From: Adiantum capillus-veneris | Lineage: Eukaryota > Streptophyta > Polypodiopsida > Polypodiales > Pteridaceae | NCBI GenBank assembly: GCA_014529385.2 | Contig: CM043969.1 | Span: forward strand, 70,249,176 to 70,313,175 | DNA: 64,000 nucleotides | Direction of reading: 5' to 3' | In this document: one piece after another, positions 29,863 through 41,730 of the stretch | Numbering within the stretch: the first letter of the stretch is position 1 | How the letters are laid out: each line of letters begins with the position of its first letter | Position numbers and translations under genes: made by a program | Notes under the pieces: model-generated | Databases searched by the model: none | Seen by the model: only the letters and a program-made list of their open reading frames with translations | What the model was told of the DNA's origin: nothing

Positions 29863-30419
29863 TGTAACGTGTTTTTTAACAAGCTTGGACACTTCAAGCA
29901 AGAAGTCTATAGCAACACATGAGAGAGACTGCAACAATAGAACGTGAAATAGAAAGAGAGAAGAGGAGAGTTGTCACGGAGCAGTGGAGTTCCACTCCTG
30001 GGTGCACTGGCCCAAAAGTTTGGCGTTCCTTTCTGTACTTCTTTCTTTATTACTTCGCAAAGGTACAAGGTTGGGGCCTCTGCTTTACTTCCGCTACAAC
30101 TAGAATGCTAGAGAGAGAGCCCTCGGTACATATTTTAAAGCCCGTGGCCTTCAAAAGCTTCACATGGAAAGCTACACGTGTTCAAAAGCTTCATAGGTCC
30201 CCATATCAACGCCTAAAATCTGGTTGGCATTTTGTGGCAATCCGTACGTCAACAACCTGCTTGCGATTTGCGGATGTCCATATAGCTAGCCAGGTAAGCA
30301 GGATTTGTGATTCTCTTTTTATAAAGGGTTTAGGCCCCTCCTGGCCGGTGACCCCAAGTTGGTTTTAATTTCCTAACCCTCGTGGTAACCTTGCCATGCC
30401 ACATCACTAATTTATGACA
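29863..30419 (-). repeat. 3' LTR of a minus-strand chromovirus-family relative
   Basis: Read on the minus strand, it begins TGTCATAAATTAG directly after a purine tract CAAAAGGGGGG plus TA (30420-30432). It shares the C-family LTR layout: an AACCCT motif, a TTTAAAATATG stretch, AACGCCAAACTTTTGGGCCAGTG, GGAACTCCACTG, and an end like GTGTCCAAGCTTGTT. The internal sequence to its right (30433-30780) matches the C-family 3' UTR, for example TGCTGGATGTGTG and TATTTTGCAGGTGTAATCG. Confidence 0.7.
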
Positions 30420-30879
30420 TACCCCCCTTTTGAGAGAAGAGTAATCTCTCTCGATTACACCTGCAAAATAGACAAAGGACATAAACTAGCTCAATAGACA
30501 TTGACTCTATGTATACATGCACTAGACCGCACACATCCAGCACTTGCATAAAGACGATAGCCACTGAACGTTTACATCACATTCACATCATTATATCCCG
30601 TCCAGATGTCAGATGAGAATCATGATCATTGTAACTTATTTAACAATCACTTCTAGACCGCGCTGATCTTTTCACGAATGTCTTGATCTACTAAATCTCG
30701 TTACTATCACATTTACATCACTCGTCAGGTGAAATAGATAAAATGTTGCAATCATTTCATCCTATAGACACGTACTCAAAACAATAGACATATGAGGGGG
30801 CACACGCCACAAGTTCATTTTAGGAATTCCTATTTCAATGTACATCTTTTCATAAATTCATTTAGCAGAATATCACTAG
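30420..30879 (-). mobile_element. 3' UTR remnant of the minus-strand chromovirus relative
   Basis: The reverse complement resembles 43380-43560 (the C2 3' UTR) in order and in short shared words. No ORF survives. The left part of the element is lost; at 30880 an opposed LTR fragment starts. Confidence 0.55.
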
Positions 30880-31080
30880 TGTCACAAACTGCTGACGTGT
30901 CAAGCCACGGAAGACCCAAGCCGACTTGCAAATCCCGACCGAGGGTCCTAAACCCTAAGAGAAGCAACAGCAGAAGAAGTAGAAGCCGAAGACGAAGTGT
31001 TTGTCAACTTATAGATACTCGCGGAATGGGGGCCAACTATTAAAGAGTTACCAACTTATGGGACCTTGTAAGTTAATGAA
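30880..31080 (+). repeat. Plus-strand LTR fragment, C-related
   Basis: It begins TGTCACAAACTGCTGACG and includes CCTAAACCCTAAG and CAACTTATAG. Its mirror image starts at 31809 on the minus strand. Only the first ~200 bp of the LTR are present. Confidence 0.55.
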
Positions 31081-31184
31081 GAAGGATCCACACACACAAA
31101 CCATAGCATAGTGCTGACGTGGCAGTAGCTATGCGAACAAACCAATCACAAGACGGGCACCACGTGCTAATAGAAAAGTATAGA

Positions 31185-31809
31185 CTGAACAGGCTTTTAG
31201 CACTTCAATAACAACTGAAATGAAAAAGAGAGACGACACGCGACACGGAGCGGCGGAATTCCACCCCAGAGTATTGGCCCCAAACCTTGGTGCCCCTTTT
31301 GGTATATCTTTATATTGCATCAACATAGTACAAGCCGGTACTCCAGACTTTGCATCTTCTCCAGGAAGCATGCCAAAGAATGAGCCTTTTAGCACATATT
31401 TAAAGGCCCTTGGCCTATGAAAAGCAGTTTACATGAAAAGCCTTCAAACTCAAAAGCTTCTGGTCCCAAAAGCAATGCCAGAAAGCTGCCAACACAATTT
31501 ACGAAAATCCGTACAGCTGCCACGTCAGTAGTCAATGCAAAACGTGGAAATTCGTACAACCTGCCACGTCATCAGTTAGCGTAATTTTCAAAAATCTGCC
31601 ACGTCATCAGAAGCTACGCAATTTCTTGTGTGTGTGTAGGTCTTGCTGTATTTCCTTTATGTCACTTGGGGCCCCATCGGACGTGGTCCCCATAAGTTGG
31701 TAGGACTTCTTCTTTTGTTACTTGTTCTTCTTAGGGTTCAGGCCCCTCGGTCGACATCTGCAAGTTGACTCCCTTCTTCAGGGCTTTGACACGTCAGTAG
31801 TTTGTGACA
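31185..31809 (-). repeat. Minus-strand LTR, C-related, with repeated TGACGTGGC motifs
   Basis: On the minus strand it begins TGTCACAAACTACTGACG and contains three near-repeats of CTGATGACGTGGCAG or CTACTGACGTGGCAG, TTTAAATATGTG, and AAAAGGGGCACC with TTTGGGGCCAATA, as in the C-family LTRs. Copies of a ~60-bp word (GACGTGGCAG...GGGCACCACGTGC) lie on both sides, at about 31117-31178 and 31867-31928. The right-hand boundary (31809) is sharp; the left is approximate. Confidence 0.6.
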
Positions 31810-31940
31810 AACGAGGTTTTACGCTGACTTGTTGGCTAGGCAATTGTGCGAATTGCATTGCAGGCTGTTGACGTGGCAGGTGTAAGGAACTTTGTCACAA
31901 GACGGGCACCACGTGCCAATAGAAAAGAACAAACTTTTAG

Positions 31941-32365
31941 TGTGAGTGCGTGTGTGCGGAAGCGTGAGAGGAGAGAGAGAGAGACAGTAGACCACAAAAC
32001 GTTGGTGTAGGGAAGAGGGGGTGATCAACCCACATGACTACCATGAGCAGAAGACCCTCAATACAATCAATATCTGATGATCTCTGTGTGATGAGAGATG
32101 TGGATGTGGGTACCCTCCTGTTCCCATATATAGGTGCCCAAAGGGAGGTAGGGCAAGGCCTGATAAAAATCCCCACGATCCAACAGAAAAATGATATATG
32201 GAAATATATGAGGGCACTCGGACAAAGTGGGCGACCGGCCCCACACTTGGGCGGTCGGACCAGGTACAACCTAGACTATGGGTGGCCAGCCCGGAGACAT
32301 ACTAGCCCTACAAGTATGCCCTAGACTTGTGAAGCAGCAGAGTGGTATAAGTCTAAGTTCTAACA
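31941..32365 (-). repeat. K1: 3' LTR of a minus-strand copia element
   Basis: On the minus strand it starts TGTTAGAACTTAGAC right after GAGAGGGGG (32366-32374), the classic copia polypurine tract, and ends CGCACTCACA. The 3' part is strongly similar to 50579-50833. A TATATAGG near 32138-32145 (TATA on either strand) lies in the promoter region. Confidence 0.75.
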
Positions 32366-32770
32366 CCCCCTCTCAACACCGAATATTGAACAAACCACAT
32401 GAAGCCGAAGATGTGAGGCAAATGATGAAGATGTCTGCTGCAATGTCCATTGAAGGACAATAGTCCGGCGAACTCCGCGAGTGTAGCAGCAGTTTGGGAT
32501 GTCCCAACCGTCGAGAGATCTCTATGGTAAAGTGCCATCACGAGCAGTGTAGCAAACTGCTGTACTCCGTCGATACAGGGTGAAGATATTGCGCGAAGGT
32601 CCCGAACTGAGTGTGAAAACAACTCCTTGTCGTAAAAGAAGTGCCAATAGACCTGCAAGTGTCGTGCCGAATAGGATTTGTGGTGTCTGTAGTCAAACCG
32701 TCTGAAGAAAATGGGGAAGATCAAGAATTGTCATGAGAATGACCGGAAACTTGTCAATGTATGAACCTGT
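32366..32770 (-). pseudogene. K1: degenerate 3' end of copia pol
   Basis: The sequence upstream (minus strand) of the K1 LTR should be the RNase H tail of copia pol. A frame with NPIRH-like residues occurs, but stops and frame changes prevent a firm assignment. It is cut off at 32771 by the C1 insertion. The call rests mainly on its position beside a copia-type LTR. Confidence 0.35.
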
Positions 32771-33033
32771 TGTCACAAAGTGTGACGTGGCTGCCCGCTC
32801 TGCAAGAAATCCTAATTTGTTGAAACCCTAACCCTAACTGCAGAAAATTTGAAACCCTAATTTGTTGACGTGGCAGCCCATGAAACACGGAAATTCCCTG
32901 TTGACATGGCAGCCCGCAATTTGCGGTGGATTTTCCGGCAGCAGTAAAAGCAGCGTAGCTTTTTGGCAGCTTTGCTTTATTTTGCTCCATGCAAATTGGG
33001 GGAGAGAGAAGAAAAGCCTCTTTGCTTTATTTT

Positions 33034-33103
<70 letters not shown>

Positions 33104-33491
33104 TCTTTGCTTTATTTTAGCAAGAGAGAGAGATAGAGAAAGAGAAACTCCTGCTTTATTTTTACAAAGCTTTTGAGCTTTTGATTATCAGCTTTTGGGG
33201 CTCTGCTTTTGGCATCCCTTGTAACTTTAAATATGTGAGCAAGCCTCTCACAACTCAGAGCATCTGGACGCAGAGTCTGAGTGTGAGCGCCTGTCCGCAC
33301 TCTTGTACTTTGAACTCAGATTAATACAAAAAGAAATTTTGAAAGGGGCGCCAGTCTTTGGGGCCAATATCTCTAGGCACGGAACTCCACTGGGCCAGTG
33401 TCGAAAAAATTGTGAAGTGTGAACTGTTTTGAAGTGGTTATTTGGTGCTGTCGCGGTAGATCCTTGACTTGGAGTGTCCAAGTCTGTTACA
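32771..33491 (+). repeat. C1 5' LTR
   Basis: TGTCACAAAGTG...AGTCTGTTACA. It contains telo-box-like AAACCCTAA repeats near its start, TTGACGTGGCAG and TTGACATGGCAG, a (GA)n microsatellite at 33024-33101, TTTAAATATGTG as a possible core promoter near 33229, and the GGGGCGCCAGTCTTTGGGGCC block shared by all C LTRs. Confidence 0.85.
32825..32865 (+). promoter_or_regulatory. Telo-box cluster in the C1 LTR
   Basis: AAACCCTAACCCTAA is followed by another AAACCCTAA, next to TTGACGTGGCAG. Telo boxes (AAACCCTA) bind TRB-type factors in plants. Other C LTRs have similar clusters (37847-37897, 43600-43644, 45318-45402, 53338-53448). Function here is inference. Confidence 0.5.
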
Positions 33492-33492
33492 G

Positions 33493-33504
33493 TGGTATCA
33501 GAGC
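33493..33504 (+). other. C1 primer-binding site, tRNA-Met type
   Basis: TGGTATCAGAGC one base after the LTR end, as in C4. C3 has TGGTATCAAAGC, with one change. Confidence 0.88.
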
Positions 33505-33562
33505 ACGGCCGATTTCTCTTCTACGGGTAATCCGATCCCAATTCTTTTTTTCCGCGGCACCT

Positions 33563-35130
33563 ATGGCTTCAGGCAAAGATCAGTCGACTCCCTCTGCATC
33601 CGGATATGTGGGAAGGGATCACAACGAAGATTCCTGCAAGGAGTATGGCCCGCCTTGGCCTACTACGCGGAGCATCGAGAGATGGAGCATCGTCAATCGA
33701 TCGGCGATGCAACAAAGATGATGCTTAATTTTGCGAAGGACCCAAAATTTGCAAAATATATGAGCGAGACTTCTTTCCAGGAGGTGCATGCACGGTGGCA
33801 GAAAAGCACACCACCACCCCCAAAACCCGCTCTCAAGAAACCTTCTGCTCACAAGAAATATACAGAGAAGGAATTAGAAGAGGTGGTTGATGCACGAATT
33901 GCTTAGCTTTTTGACGCGCAAAACAAAGCTAAAAAGCACGGCAAAAAGCAGAAGAAAGGCACTGACTTCTCGGGCTATTTGGGTCGTCAGTCGACATTTG
34001 AAAAGGCAAAGAAACAGAAGAAGCGTGTTCGATTTGAAGGAGTACCTAGTTCTTCTTCTTCTTCTTTTTCTGACAGTTCTTCTAGCTCATCTGACTCGAG
34101 CGAAGAAGACCGAAAAGGCAAAAAGTGAAGCAAGAAGCAACGCTTCGGAAAGGGCAAGAAAAAGGCAAAGAAGTCTAAATCTCGCCCCGTGAGTGACAGT
34201 TCTACGGAGGACTCGTCTACAGACAGTTCAGACTCTGACGACAACAACTTTTATGCAAAGAAGAAGAATTTTTACAAAGCCAACCAGTATGACTTTCTGG
34301 AAGACAAAAGCAAGAAAGTCTGAGAGTTTAAGGAAGGTGGACAGCCAATTAAATTTGACACGTTTTTTGGATATAGAGATGCTTCGAAGGCTTTGTCTTT
34401 TGTACAGTAGTTTGACATCGCTTTTGCGGGAGGGCGTTACTTAGAGCACTCTAAGATTCGGAGAGCTGCCTCTTACTTTAAGGGGAATGCTCGAACTTGG
34501 TGGTCCACGCTTCTATTAAGCAAGACTGCGCCAGTTAAATGATTGAAATTCAAGAGGCTTTTTATTTCTTCTTGGCGGACTCGAGAGTATGAACGTGATA
34601 TACGAACCGATTTGAACCATCTTCGGATGACCAAGAAAGATACAGTGGACGCTTATTGCTAGAGATTCTGGAGCTCTTTTCTACCCGCCTCTTCATTTAA
34701 GAAGTTCTCGTACAAGGAACAGATTGAGCGGTTTACCTTGGGTCTACCTTTAGAGGTCCGAGACCACTGCTTGGATTAGAAGTCAGCTTCCATTCAGGGC
34801 ATGATGAGTCATGCAGAACAGGGTTTTGCCATTTATTCTGGCAGTCTGACCTACCCCACCGATGAGATCATGACACAAAGAGCTGAACAGACTTTGACAA
34901 ATGAAAGTAGAAAGAGAGAGAGCACTCAGAAAAGAAAGATGCACGGCCCAAGCTTACTTCTCAGGAGCGAGCTCGCTTCATCAGGGAGGGAAAGTGCTTC
35001 GGATGGGGGGAAACTGGACATATATCCGCGAAGTGCCCTAAAAAGGCACAGAAAGAACAGAATGACAAGGACGACGAAAGGCCTGAGAGTTCGAGAGCAG
35101 CTGAGGAACGTGGGAGAAAAGGCAAAATGA
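33563..35130 (+). pseudogene. C1 gag, degenerate
   Basis: The ATG of CCTATGGCTTCAGGC is shared by all four C copies. Recognisable parts include KMMLNFAKDPKFAKYMSET, a Lys-rich segment, a Ser-rich run near 34050, the Gag core with ARTWWS-like residues (near 34490), and a zinc knuckle near 34990. In the knuckle the second Cys codon is TGG (KCFGWGETGHISAKC), which would abolish zinc binding. In-frame stops (for example TAG in TTGCTTAGC near 33905) and frameshifts break the gene several times. Confidence 0.8.
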
Positions 35131-35189
35131 AAACAGGACTGGTTCCAGATTGCGTGGGTACCGATCCCAGCACGATGGACGAGAGTACA

Positions 35190-37808
35190 GAACTTTGCTG
35201 AGCTTGGGGCAAGACCAAGAAGCCCTGATCTTTTTGATGAAGGAGCCAAGGCCAACTTCATTTCACCAGAATTGGCGGCGCGGCCTGAGATCACTCCCGA
35301 TCGGATGGGACCACTTGCGGAGGCTGTTCTAGCAGCACCCGGCAAGGACGTAGCCATTACACTTGTCATTGGCAAACTTCGGTTGCATTGTCAGGGGTAT
35401 TTGGGGCATGAGGACTTTTACATAATGCCTTTGGAAGGTTGTGATGTCCTCTTGGGAATTCCCTGGTACCACAAGAACAACGCCGTGGTCGACTATCGGG
35501 CGAGGAAAGCGACATTGACTCGCTAAAGTAAAAAAAAGTTTGACTACAGAGAAGGGCATAACCATTGTACTTGATATAAAACTGAAGGATGAGTCTGTCC
35601 CTATTGTATCGGCTTCGACCATTTCTAAATTAATGAAATCCAGTCTGTTTGTTTACTCGATCTTTATGAAAGAGTTAAGTGATGAGGATATGACAAATAT
35701 GTCTGAACTTGATAAAGAACGCCAAGATTTTCTCCACTCTCATGCCAATTGCTTCTCAGAGGGCGTGCCAGGCGAGTTACCACCTGCTCGTCCCGAAGAT
35801 TATACCATTGATCTGATACTTGGAAGCACACCACCAAACCGGCCACCTTACCGTGTGAGCCGAGCACAGAATGAAGAGATTATGAACCAAGTGAAAGACC
35901 TCTTAGAAAAGGGTCTTATCCAGCCTAGTACTTCACCGTATTGCTCTCCAATGTTGTTGGTTTTGAAGAAAGACGGATCTTGGAGAATGTGCATTGAGTA
36001 TAGAGCTCTCAACAAAATCACCATCAAGAACAGATTTTCGATTTCGAGGATTGATGATATACTCGACAGATGATGATATACTCGACAGATTACAGGGATC
36101 CTCGTGCTTTAGCAGGATTGATTTAAAGAGTGGATATCATCAGATTAGAATCGCGTCGGGAGATGTCTACAAGACGGCCTTTCGGACGACTTTCGGGTTA
36201 TTTGAGTTTTTGGTGATGCCTTTGGCCCTTTTGGCTTAACCAATGCTCCTGCGGCATTTAACCGGATGATGGACATGATTTTTCTAGAGTACAGGCTATT
36301 TGTTGGCACTTTCTTTGACGATATCATTGTTTTCTCCAAGAATGAGGCAAAACATAGAGATCATCTGCTTCAGGTCTTTCAGGCATTACGAGATCACAAG
36401 TTAGTGATTAATGCAAAGAAAAGTGAATTTTTTCTACCAGAGATACACTTTTTGGGACACATTGTCTGAGCAGCAGGAGTGCAGATAGATCTGGCCAAGA
36501 TAGAGATTATCCGTGATTGGCCGATTTGAAGAATGTCCATGAAGTTAGAAGCTTCTTGGGAATGTGTTCATACTACAGGCGGTTCATTCGAAAGTTTGCA
36601 GAGGTTAGACTTTGAAAAAGAAATTGACTACGGGACCAGTTTTGACTTTGCCGGACTTGCAAGAGTCATTTGAAGTATATTGTGATGCCTGTGGTCGTAG
36701 TCTGGGTGAGGTCTTAATGCAAGAAGGCCATGTCATTGCTTACGAGAGCTGATTGTTTCCAAGGCTAGAATTGACAGCACAGATTTATGAGAAAGAGCTT
36801 TTGGCGGTTATCCATGCTCTTACTCAATGGCGGCACTACCTACTCGAAGCGGATTTTATTGTCTTTACAGACCATCAGAGTTTGCGCTACTTCTTGTCAC
36901 AGAAGCAGCTATCGAAAAGCAAATGCGGTGGACGTACATCTTGTCACAATTTCACTTCTAGATTGTCCATGTTCAGGGACAGAAGAATTTGGTGGCAGAT
37001 GCTTTGTCTCGAAGGCCTTTGGTTCTGGCTATTTCTGCGATACATCATAGGAGCTTCGAGGATATGGTCGACACAGATCTAGATTTTGCAGACGTTTTCA
37101 CACGGATACGGGATGGGGAGACAATAGCGGGATATTCCATTCGGGATGGCTACTTGATGATGAAAACTATGTTGTGCGTTACACAACCGTTGAGGGAAAA
37201 GGTTATGATTGAATGCCACTGTCCGCCTTTTACGGGTCACCGCGGCATTGCTACTACCATGAAAGGGGTAGAGAAATACTTCTTTTGGCCGAGACTCAAG
37301 AAGGATGTGGAAGAGTTTGTGCGCAGTTGCTTGGTATGCCAGAAGGTCAAGTTTGACAGGCATAAAGCACAGGGATTGTTACAGCCTTTGCCCATACCCA
37401 CCGGCCCATGGGAAAGTATGTGATCACGATGGTATCTAGACTGTTATTGACAGATTTAGCAAGCAGGCTCATTTCATTCCAGTGAAGAAAATAGTCAAGC
37501 CGGATCACTTAGCGAGACTGTTTGTGGCCCATTTTCAGATTACATGGCATGCCTGAGACAATTGTTCCGACAGGGACCCCAGGTTTAGGAGTTTGTTTTG
37601 GAAGGCAATTTGGGAGAACATTGGCACGCGGTTGCAGGGCTCATCATCTTTCCACCCGCAGAATGATGGGCAATCTGAGATTGCCAATTTAGTGGTTTTA
37701 GATTTATTGAAGTCTTATATCTCGGATCAGAAGACTCAATGGGAAAAGTATCTACCTTTGGTGGAATTTGCCTACAATAACACGATACACTCTTCGACGG
37801 GGAAGGCG
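35190..37808 (+). pseudogene. C1 pol part 1: protease, RT, RNase H, integrase N-terminal half
   Basis: The protease region around 35225-35525 reads FDEGAKANFIS at the active-site position, with D-E-G instead of D-S/T-G, and later CDVLLGIPWY. The RT is at about 35880-36480, with [15 protein letters not shown] and FFDDIIVFSK, and is broken by a 19-bp duplication (36052-36070/36071-36089). RNase H is at about 36620-37010 (FTDHQSLRYFLSQKQ). The integrase zinc-binding part is at about 37190-37380 (HCPPFTGHRGIATTMKG, CLVCQKVK), followed by a partial core until C2 begins at 37809. Multiple stops make it inactive. Confidence 0.83.
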
Positions 37809-37920
37809 TGTCACAAAGTGATGACGTGGCTACGGACAGCAGAAACCCTAAAATTCTTGCAAACCCTAATTTCTGCTAGAAACCCTAATTTCCGGACTTG
37901 CTTGATTTGGGAGAAAGAGA
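37809..37920 (+). repeat. C2 5' LTR, truncated, primer site lost
   Basis: TGTCACAAAGTGATGACGTGGC... matches the start of the 3' LTR at 43563, then at GAGAAAGAGA joins GCCGATTTCTCTTC, which in C1 lies after the primer site. About 370 bp of LTR and the primer site are therefore deleted. Confidence 0.8.
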
Positions 37921-37967
37921 GCCGATTTCTCTTCAATCCGATCCCCAATTTTTTTTCCATGGCACCT

Positions 37968-39530
37968 ATGGCTTCAGGCAATGATCAGTCAACTCCCTCT
38001 GCATCTGGAGATGCGGGCAAGGATCACAACGAAGATTCCGGCACGGAGTATGGCCCGCCTAGGCCTACTCAGGCGGAGCAACAAGAGATGGAGTGTCGTC
38101 AATTGATTGGCGGTGCAACAAAGATGATGCTCAATTTTGCTAAGGACCCGAAGATGGCAAAATATGAACCAGACCTCTGTGGAAGAGGTACAGACAGAGT
38201 GGCAGAGAACCACAACACCACTCCCGAAACCCGCTCTCAAGAAACCTTCTGCCTCCAAGAAATATACGGAGAAGGAACTGGAGAACGTGGTTGATGCACG
38301 GATTGCTCAGCTTTTCGACGTGCAAAAGAAAGACAAAAAGCACGACAAAAAGCAGAAGAAAGGCACTGACTTCCTGGGATATTTGGGTCGTCGGTCGACA
38401 TTCGACAAGGCAAAGAAATAGAAGAAGCGTGTCAAGTTTGAAGGCTTACCCAGTTTTTTTTCTTCTTCTGACAGTTCTTCTAGCTCTTCAGACTCGAGCG
38501 AAGAAGACAGAAAAAGCAAAAAGCGAAGCAAGAAACAAAGCTTCGGAAAGGGCAAGAAAAAGGCAAAGAAGGCTACATCTCGCCCAGAGACTAACAGTTC
38601 TACTGAGGACTCGTCTACAGACAGCTCAGATTCCGATGACAGAAACCTTTATGGGATCAAGAAGAATTTTTTTACAAAGCTAACCAGTATGACTTTCTCG
38701 AAGATAAAAGCAAGAAAGTCCGAGAGTTTAATGAAGGTGGCCACTCGATCAAGTTTGATACTTCTTCAGGATACTCAGATGCTTCAAAGGCTTCGTCTTT
38801 TATACAACAGTTTGACATCGCTTTCGCGGGAGGACGCTATTCAGAGCACTCCAAGATTCGGAGAGCTACCTCTTACCTTAAGGGGAATGCTCGTACTTGG
38901 TGGTCCACACTTCTTTCAAACAAGAGTGCGCCAGTTAAATGGCTGAAATTTAAAAAGCTTTTTATTTCTTCTTGGTTGACGCAAGAATATGAATGAGATG
39001 TGCGAGCTGCTTGGAACCATCTTCGGATGACCAAGAAAGATACAATCAATGCTTATTGTGAAAGATTCTGGAGCTCTTTTCTACCCGCCTCTTCATTCAA
39101 GAAGATCTCGTTCAGAGAACAGATTGAGCGGTTTACCTTGGGTCTACCTACAGAGATCTGAGATCATTGCTTGGAACAGAAGTCAGCTTCTATTCAGGAG
39201 TTGATGAGTCATGCGAAGCGGGGCTTTGCCATTCACTCTGGCAGTCTGACCTACCCCACAAATGAGTCCGTGACACAACGAGCCGAACAGACTTCTGGGA
39301 ATGAAAGTAGAAGGAAAAAGAGCAACCCATAGAAGAAGGATGCACGACCCAAGCTTACTCCTCAGGAGAAAGCTCGCTTCATTAGAGAGGGGAAGTGCTC
39401 TGGATGCGGGGAACATGGACATATCTCCGCGAAGTGCCCTAAAAAGGCAAAGAAAGAACAGAATGATAAGAACGACGACAGGCTTGAGAGTTCGAGAGCA
39501 GTTGAGGAGCGTGGTAGAAAAGGCAGATAG
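37968..39530 (+). pseudogene. C2 gag, degenerate
   Basis: It starts at ATGGCTTCAGGCAATG. The Gag core (ARTWWSTLL-like, near 38890) and the zinc knuckle KCSGCGEHGHISAKC (near 39390) are recognisable, with all zinc ligands present. The frame is broken by stops and shifts. It ends at the TAG of GGCAGATAG, a stop also present in C4. Confidence 0.8.
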
Positions 39531-39539
39531 AAAAGCAGA

Positions 39540-41730
39540 AATGGTACCACATGGCGTGGGACTTGCACCGAATCAAATGAATGAAAGTACAAACTTTACC
39601 GCTTTTTGGGGCAAAGTGAAGGATCAGGAAGCTCTTTTGAAGGAGCCAAGGCCAACTTCTTTTCACTTGGAATTGGCGGCTCGATTTGGAATTACGCCCG
39701 ACAGAGTGACGCCACAGGCGGAGGTAGTTTGACCGGCACCCGGATGGGATGTTGCCATTACACCGAGCATTGGCAAACTTCGTTTGCAATGACAGGGGTA
39801 TTCAGGGCATGCGAGTGATGTTCTACTCAGGATCCCTTCGTACCACAAGAACTACGCCGTGGTTGACTATTGGGCAGAGAAAGCGACTTTGATAAATGAA
39901 GGGCTTAGAGATTGTACTTGATGAACTTTAGTTTCTTACTCATTCTTTTGGGAGAGAATTGAACGATGGATAAAGGTTGAATATGTTTTGCCAAGATTTT
40001 TCTCCACACTCGTGCCGATTGCTTTTCAAAGGGCCTGAAGATCAAACCATTGATCTGATACTCGGAAGCACGCCACCGAACTGGCCACCTTACCGTGTGA
40101 GCTGAGTACAGAATGAAAAGATTATGAACCAAGTGAAAGACCTCTTGGAAAAGAGTCTTGTCCAGCCTGGTACTTCACCGTACTGCTCTCCATTGTTGTT
40201 GGATTTGAAGAAAGACGGATCTTGGAGAATGTGCATGGATTATAGAGCTCTCAACAAAATCACCATCAAGAACAGATTTCCGATTCCTAGGATCGATGAT
40301 ATACTCGACAGGTTACAGGGATCCTCATGCTTTAGCAGGATTGACTTGAAGAGTGGATATCATCAGATCGAAATCGCGCCGGAAGACGTCTACAAGACAG
40401 CTTTTCGGACGACTTTTGGGTTATTTGAGTTTTTTGGTGATGCCTTTTGGTTCAACCAATGCTCCTGCGACATTTAACCGGATGATGGACATGATTTTTC
40501 AAGAGTACATGCTATTTGTTGGCACTTTCTTAAATCTTTGATGCTATCATTGTTTTCTCCAAGAATGAAGCAGACCACAGAGATCATATGCTTGAGAGAT
40601 ACATTTTTTTGGGACACTTTGTCTCAGCAACACGAGTGCAAATGGACCCGGCCAAGATAGAGACTATCCGTGATTGGCCCGATTTGAGGAATGTCCATGA
40701 AGTTAGAAGCTTCTTGGAACTGTGTTCGTACTACAGGCGGTTCATACGAAAGTTTTCAGAGGTTGCTTCCCCTTGTGCATATCTTGATACATAAAGGAGT
40801 CCCTTTCTCGTGGGGATCTACAGAGGTGACTGCCTTTCAGACATTGAAAGAGAAATTGACTACAGGACTAGATTTGACTTTGTCGGACTTACAGAAGTCA
40901 TTTGAAGTATTTTGTGATGCTTATGGTCGTAGTCTGGATGCGGTCTTGATGCAAGAAGGCCATGTCATTGCTTACGAGAGCCAATTGTTCTCTAGGCCGG
41001 AGATGACAGCACAGATATATGAGAAAGAGCTTTTGGCGGTTATCCATGCTCTTACTAAGTGGCGGCATTACCTACTCGGAGCAAATTTTACTGTCTTTAC
41101 AGACCATCAAAGTTTGCGCTACTTCTTGTCACAGAAGCAGCTTTCGGAAAAGCAGATGCGGTGGGCGAATATCTTGCCACAGTTTCACTTCCAGATTGTC
41201 TATGAGCAGGGACAGAAGAATGTGGTGGCAGATGCTTTTTCTTGGAAGCCGTTGGTTCTAGCTATTTCCGCGATACATCATAGGAGCTTTGAGGATATGG
41301 TCGATCAGTATGCCACAGATACAGACTTTGCAGATATTTTCATTCGGATATGGGATGGGGAGACAGTAGCTGGATATTCCCTTCGGGAAGGCTACTTGAC
41401 GAGAAAGACTATGTTGTGCATTACACAGCCGTTGCGGAAAAGGTTATGACTGAATGCCACTGTCCACCTTTTACAGGTCACCGCGGCATTGCTACCACCA
41501 TGAAGGGGTAGAGAGATACTTCTTTTGGCCGAGACTCAAAAAGGATGTGGAAGAGTTTGTGCGCAGTATGCGAGAAGGTCAAGTTTGACAGGCATAAGGC
41601 ATAGGAATTGTTACAGCTTTTACCCATACCCACCCGCCCCTGGGAAAATATTGAAATGGATTTCATTTTTGATCTCCCGAGAACACAGAATGATCACAAT
41701 GATTTTCCGATTACACGGCACGTCTGAGCT
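39540..41730 (+). pseudogene. C2 pol part 1: protease to integrase zinc domain
   Basis: The protease region has TGA in CAATGACAGG (near 39788), an internal deletion and a rearranged segment at 39860-40050, all shared with C4. RT (40110-40620) keeps [16 protein letters not shown] and SGYHQI but is frameshifted before the FDD motif. RNase H (about 40830-41250) is mostly open, with YEKELLAVIHAL and FTDHQSLRYF. The integrase zinc region (about 41450-41610) is broken. At 41731 the sequence switches to unrelated DNA. Confidence 0.8.

Noticed and set aside
32825-32850. Interstitial telomere
   Set aside because: Only two or three CCCTAA units occur and they recur at the same place in every C-family LTR, so they are LTR motifs.
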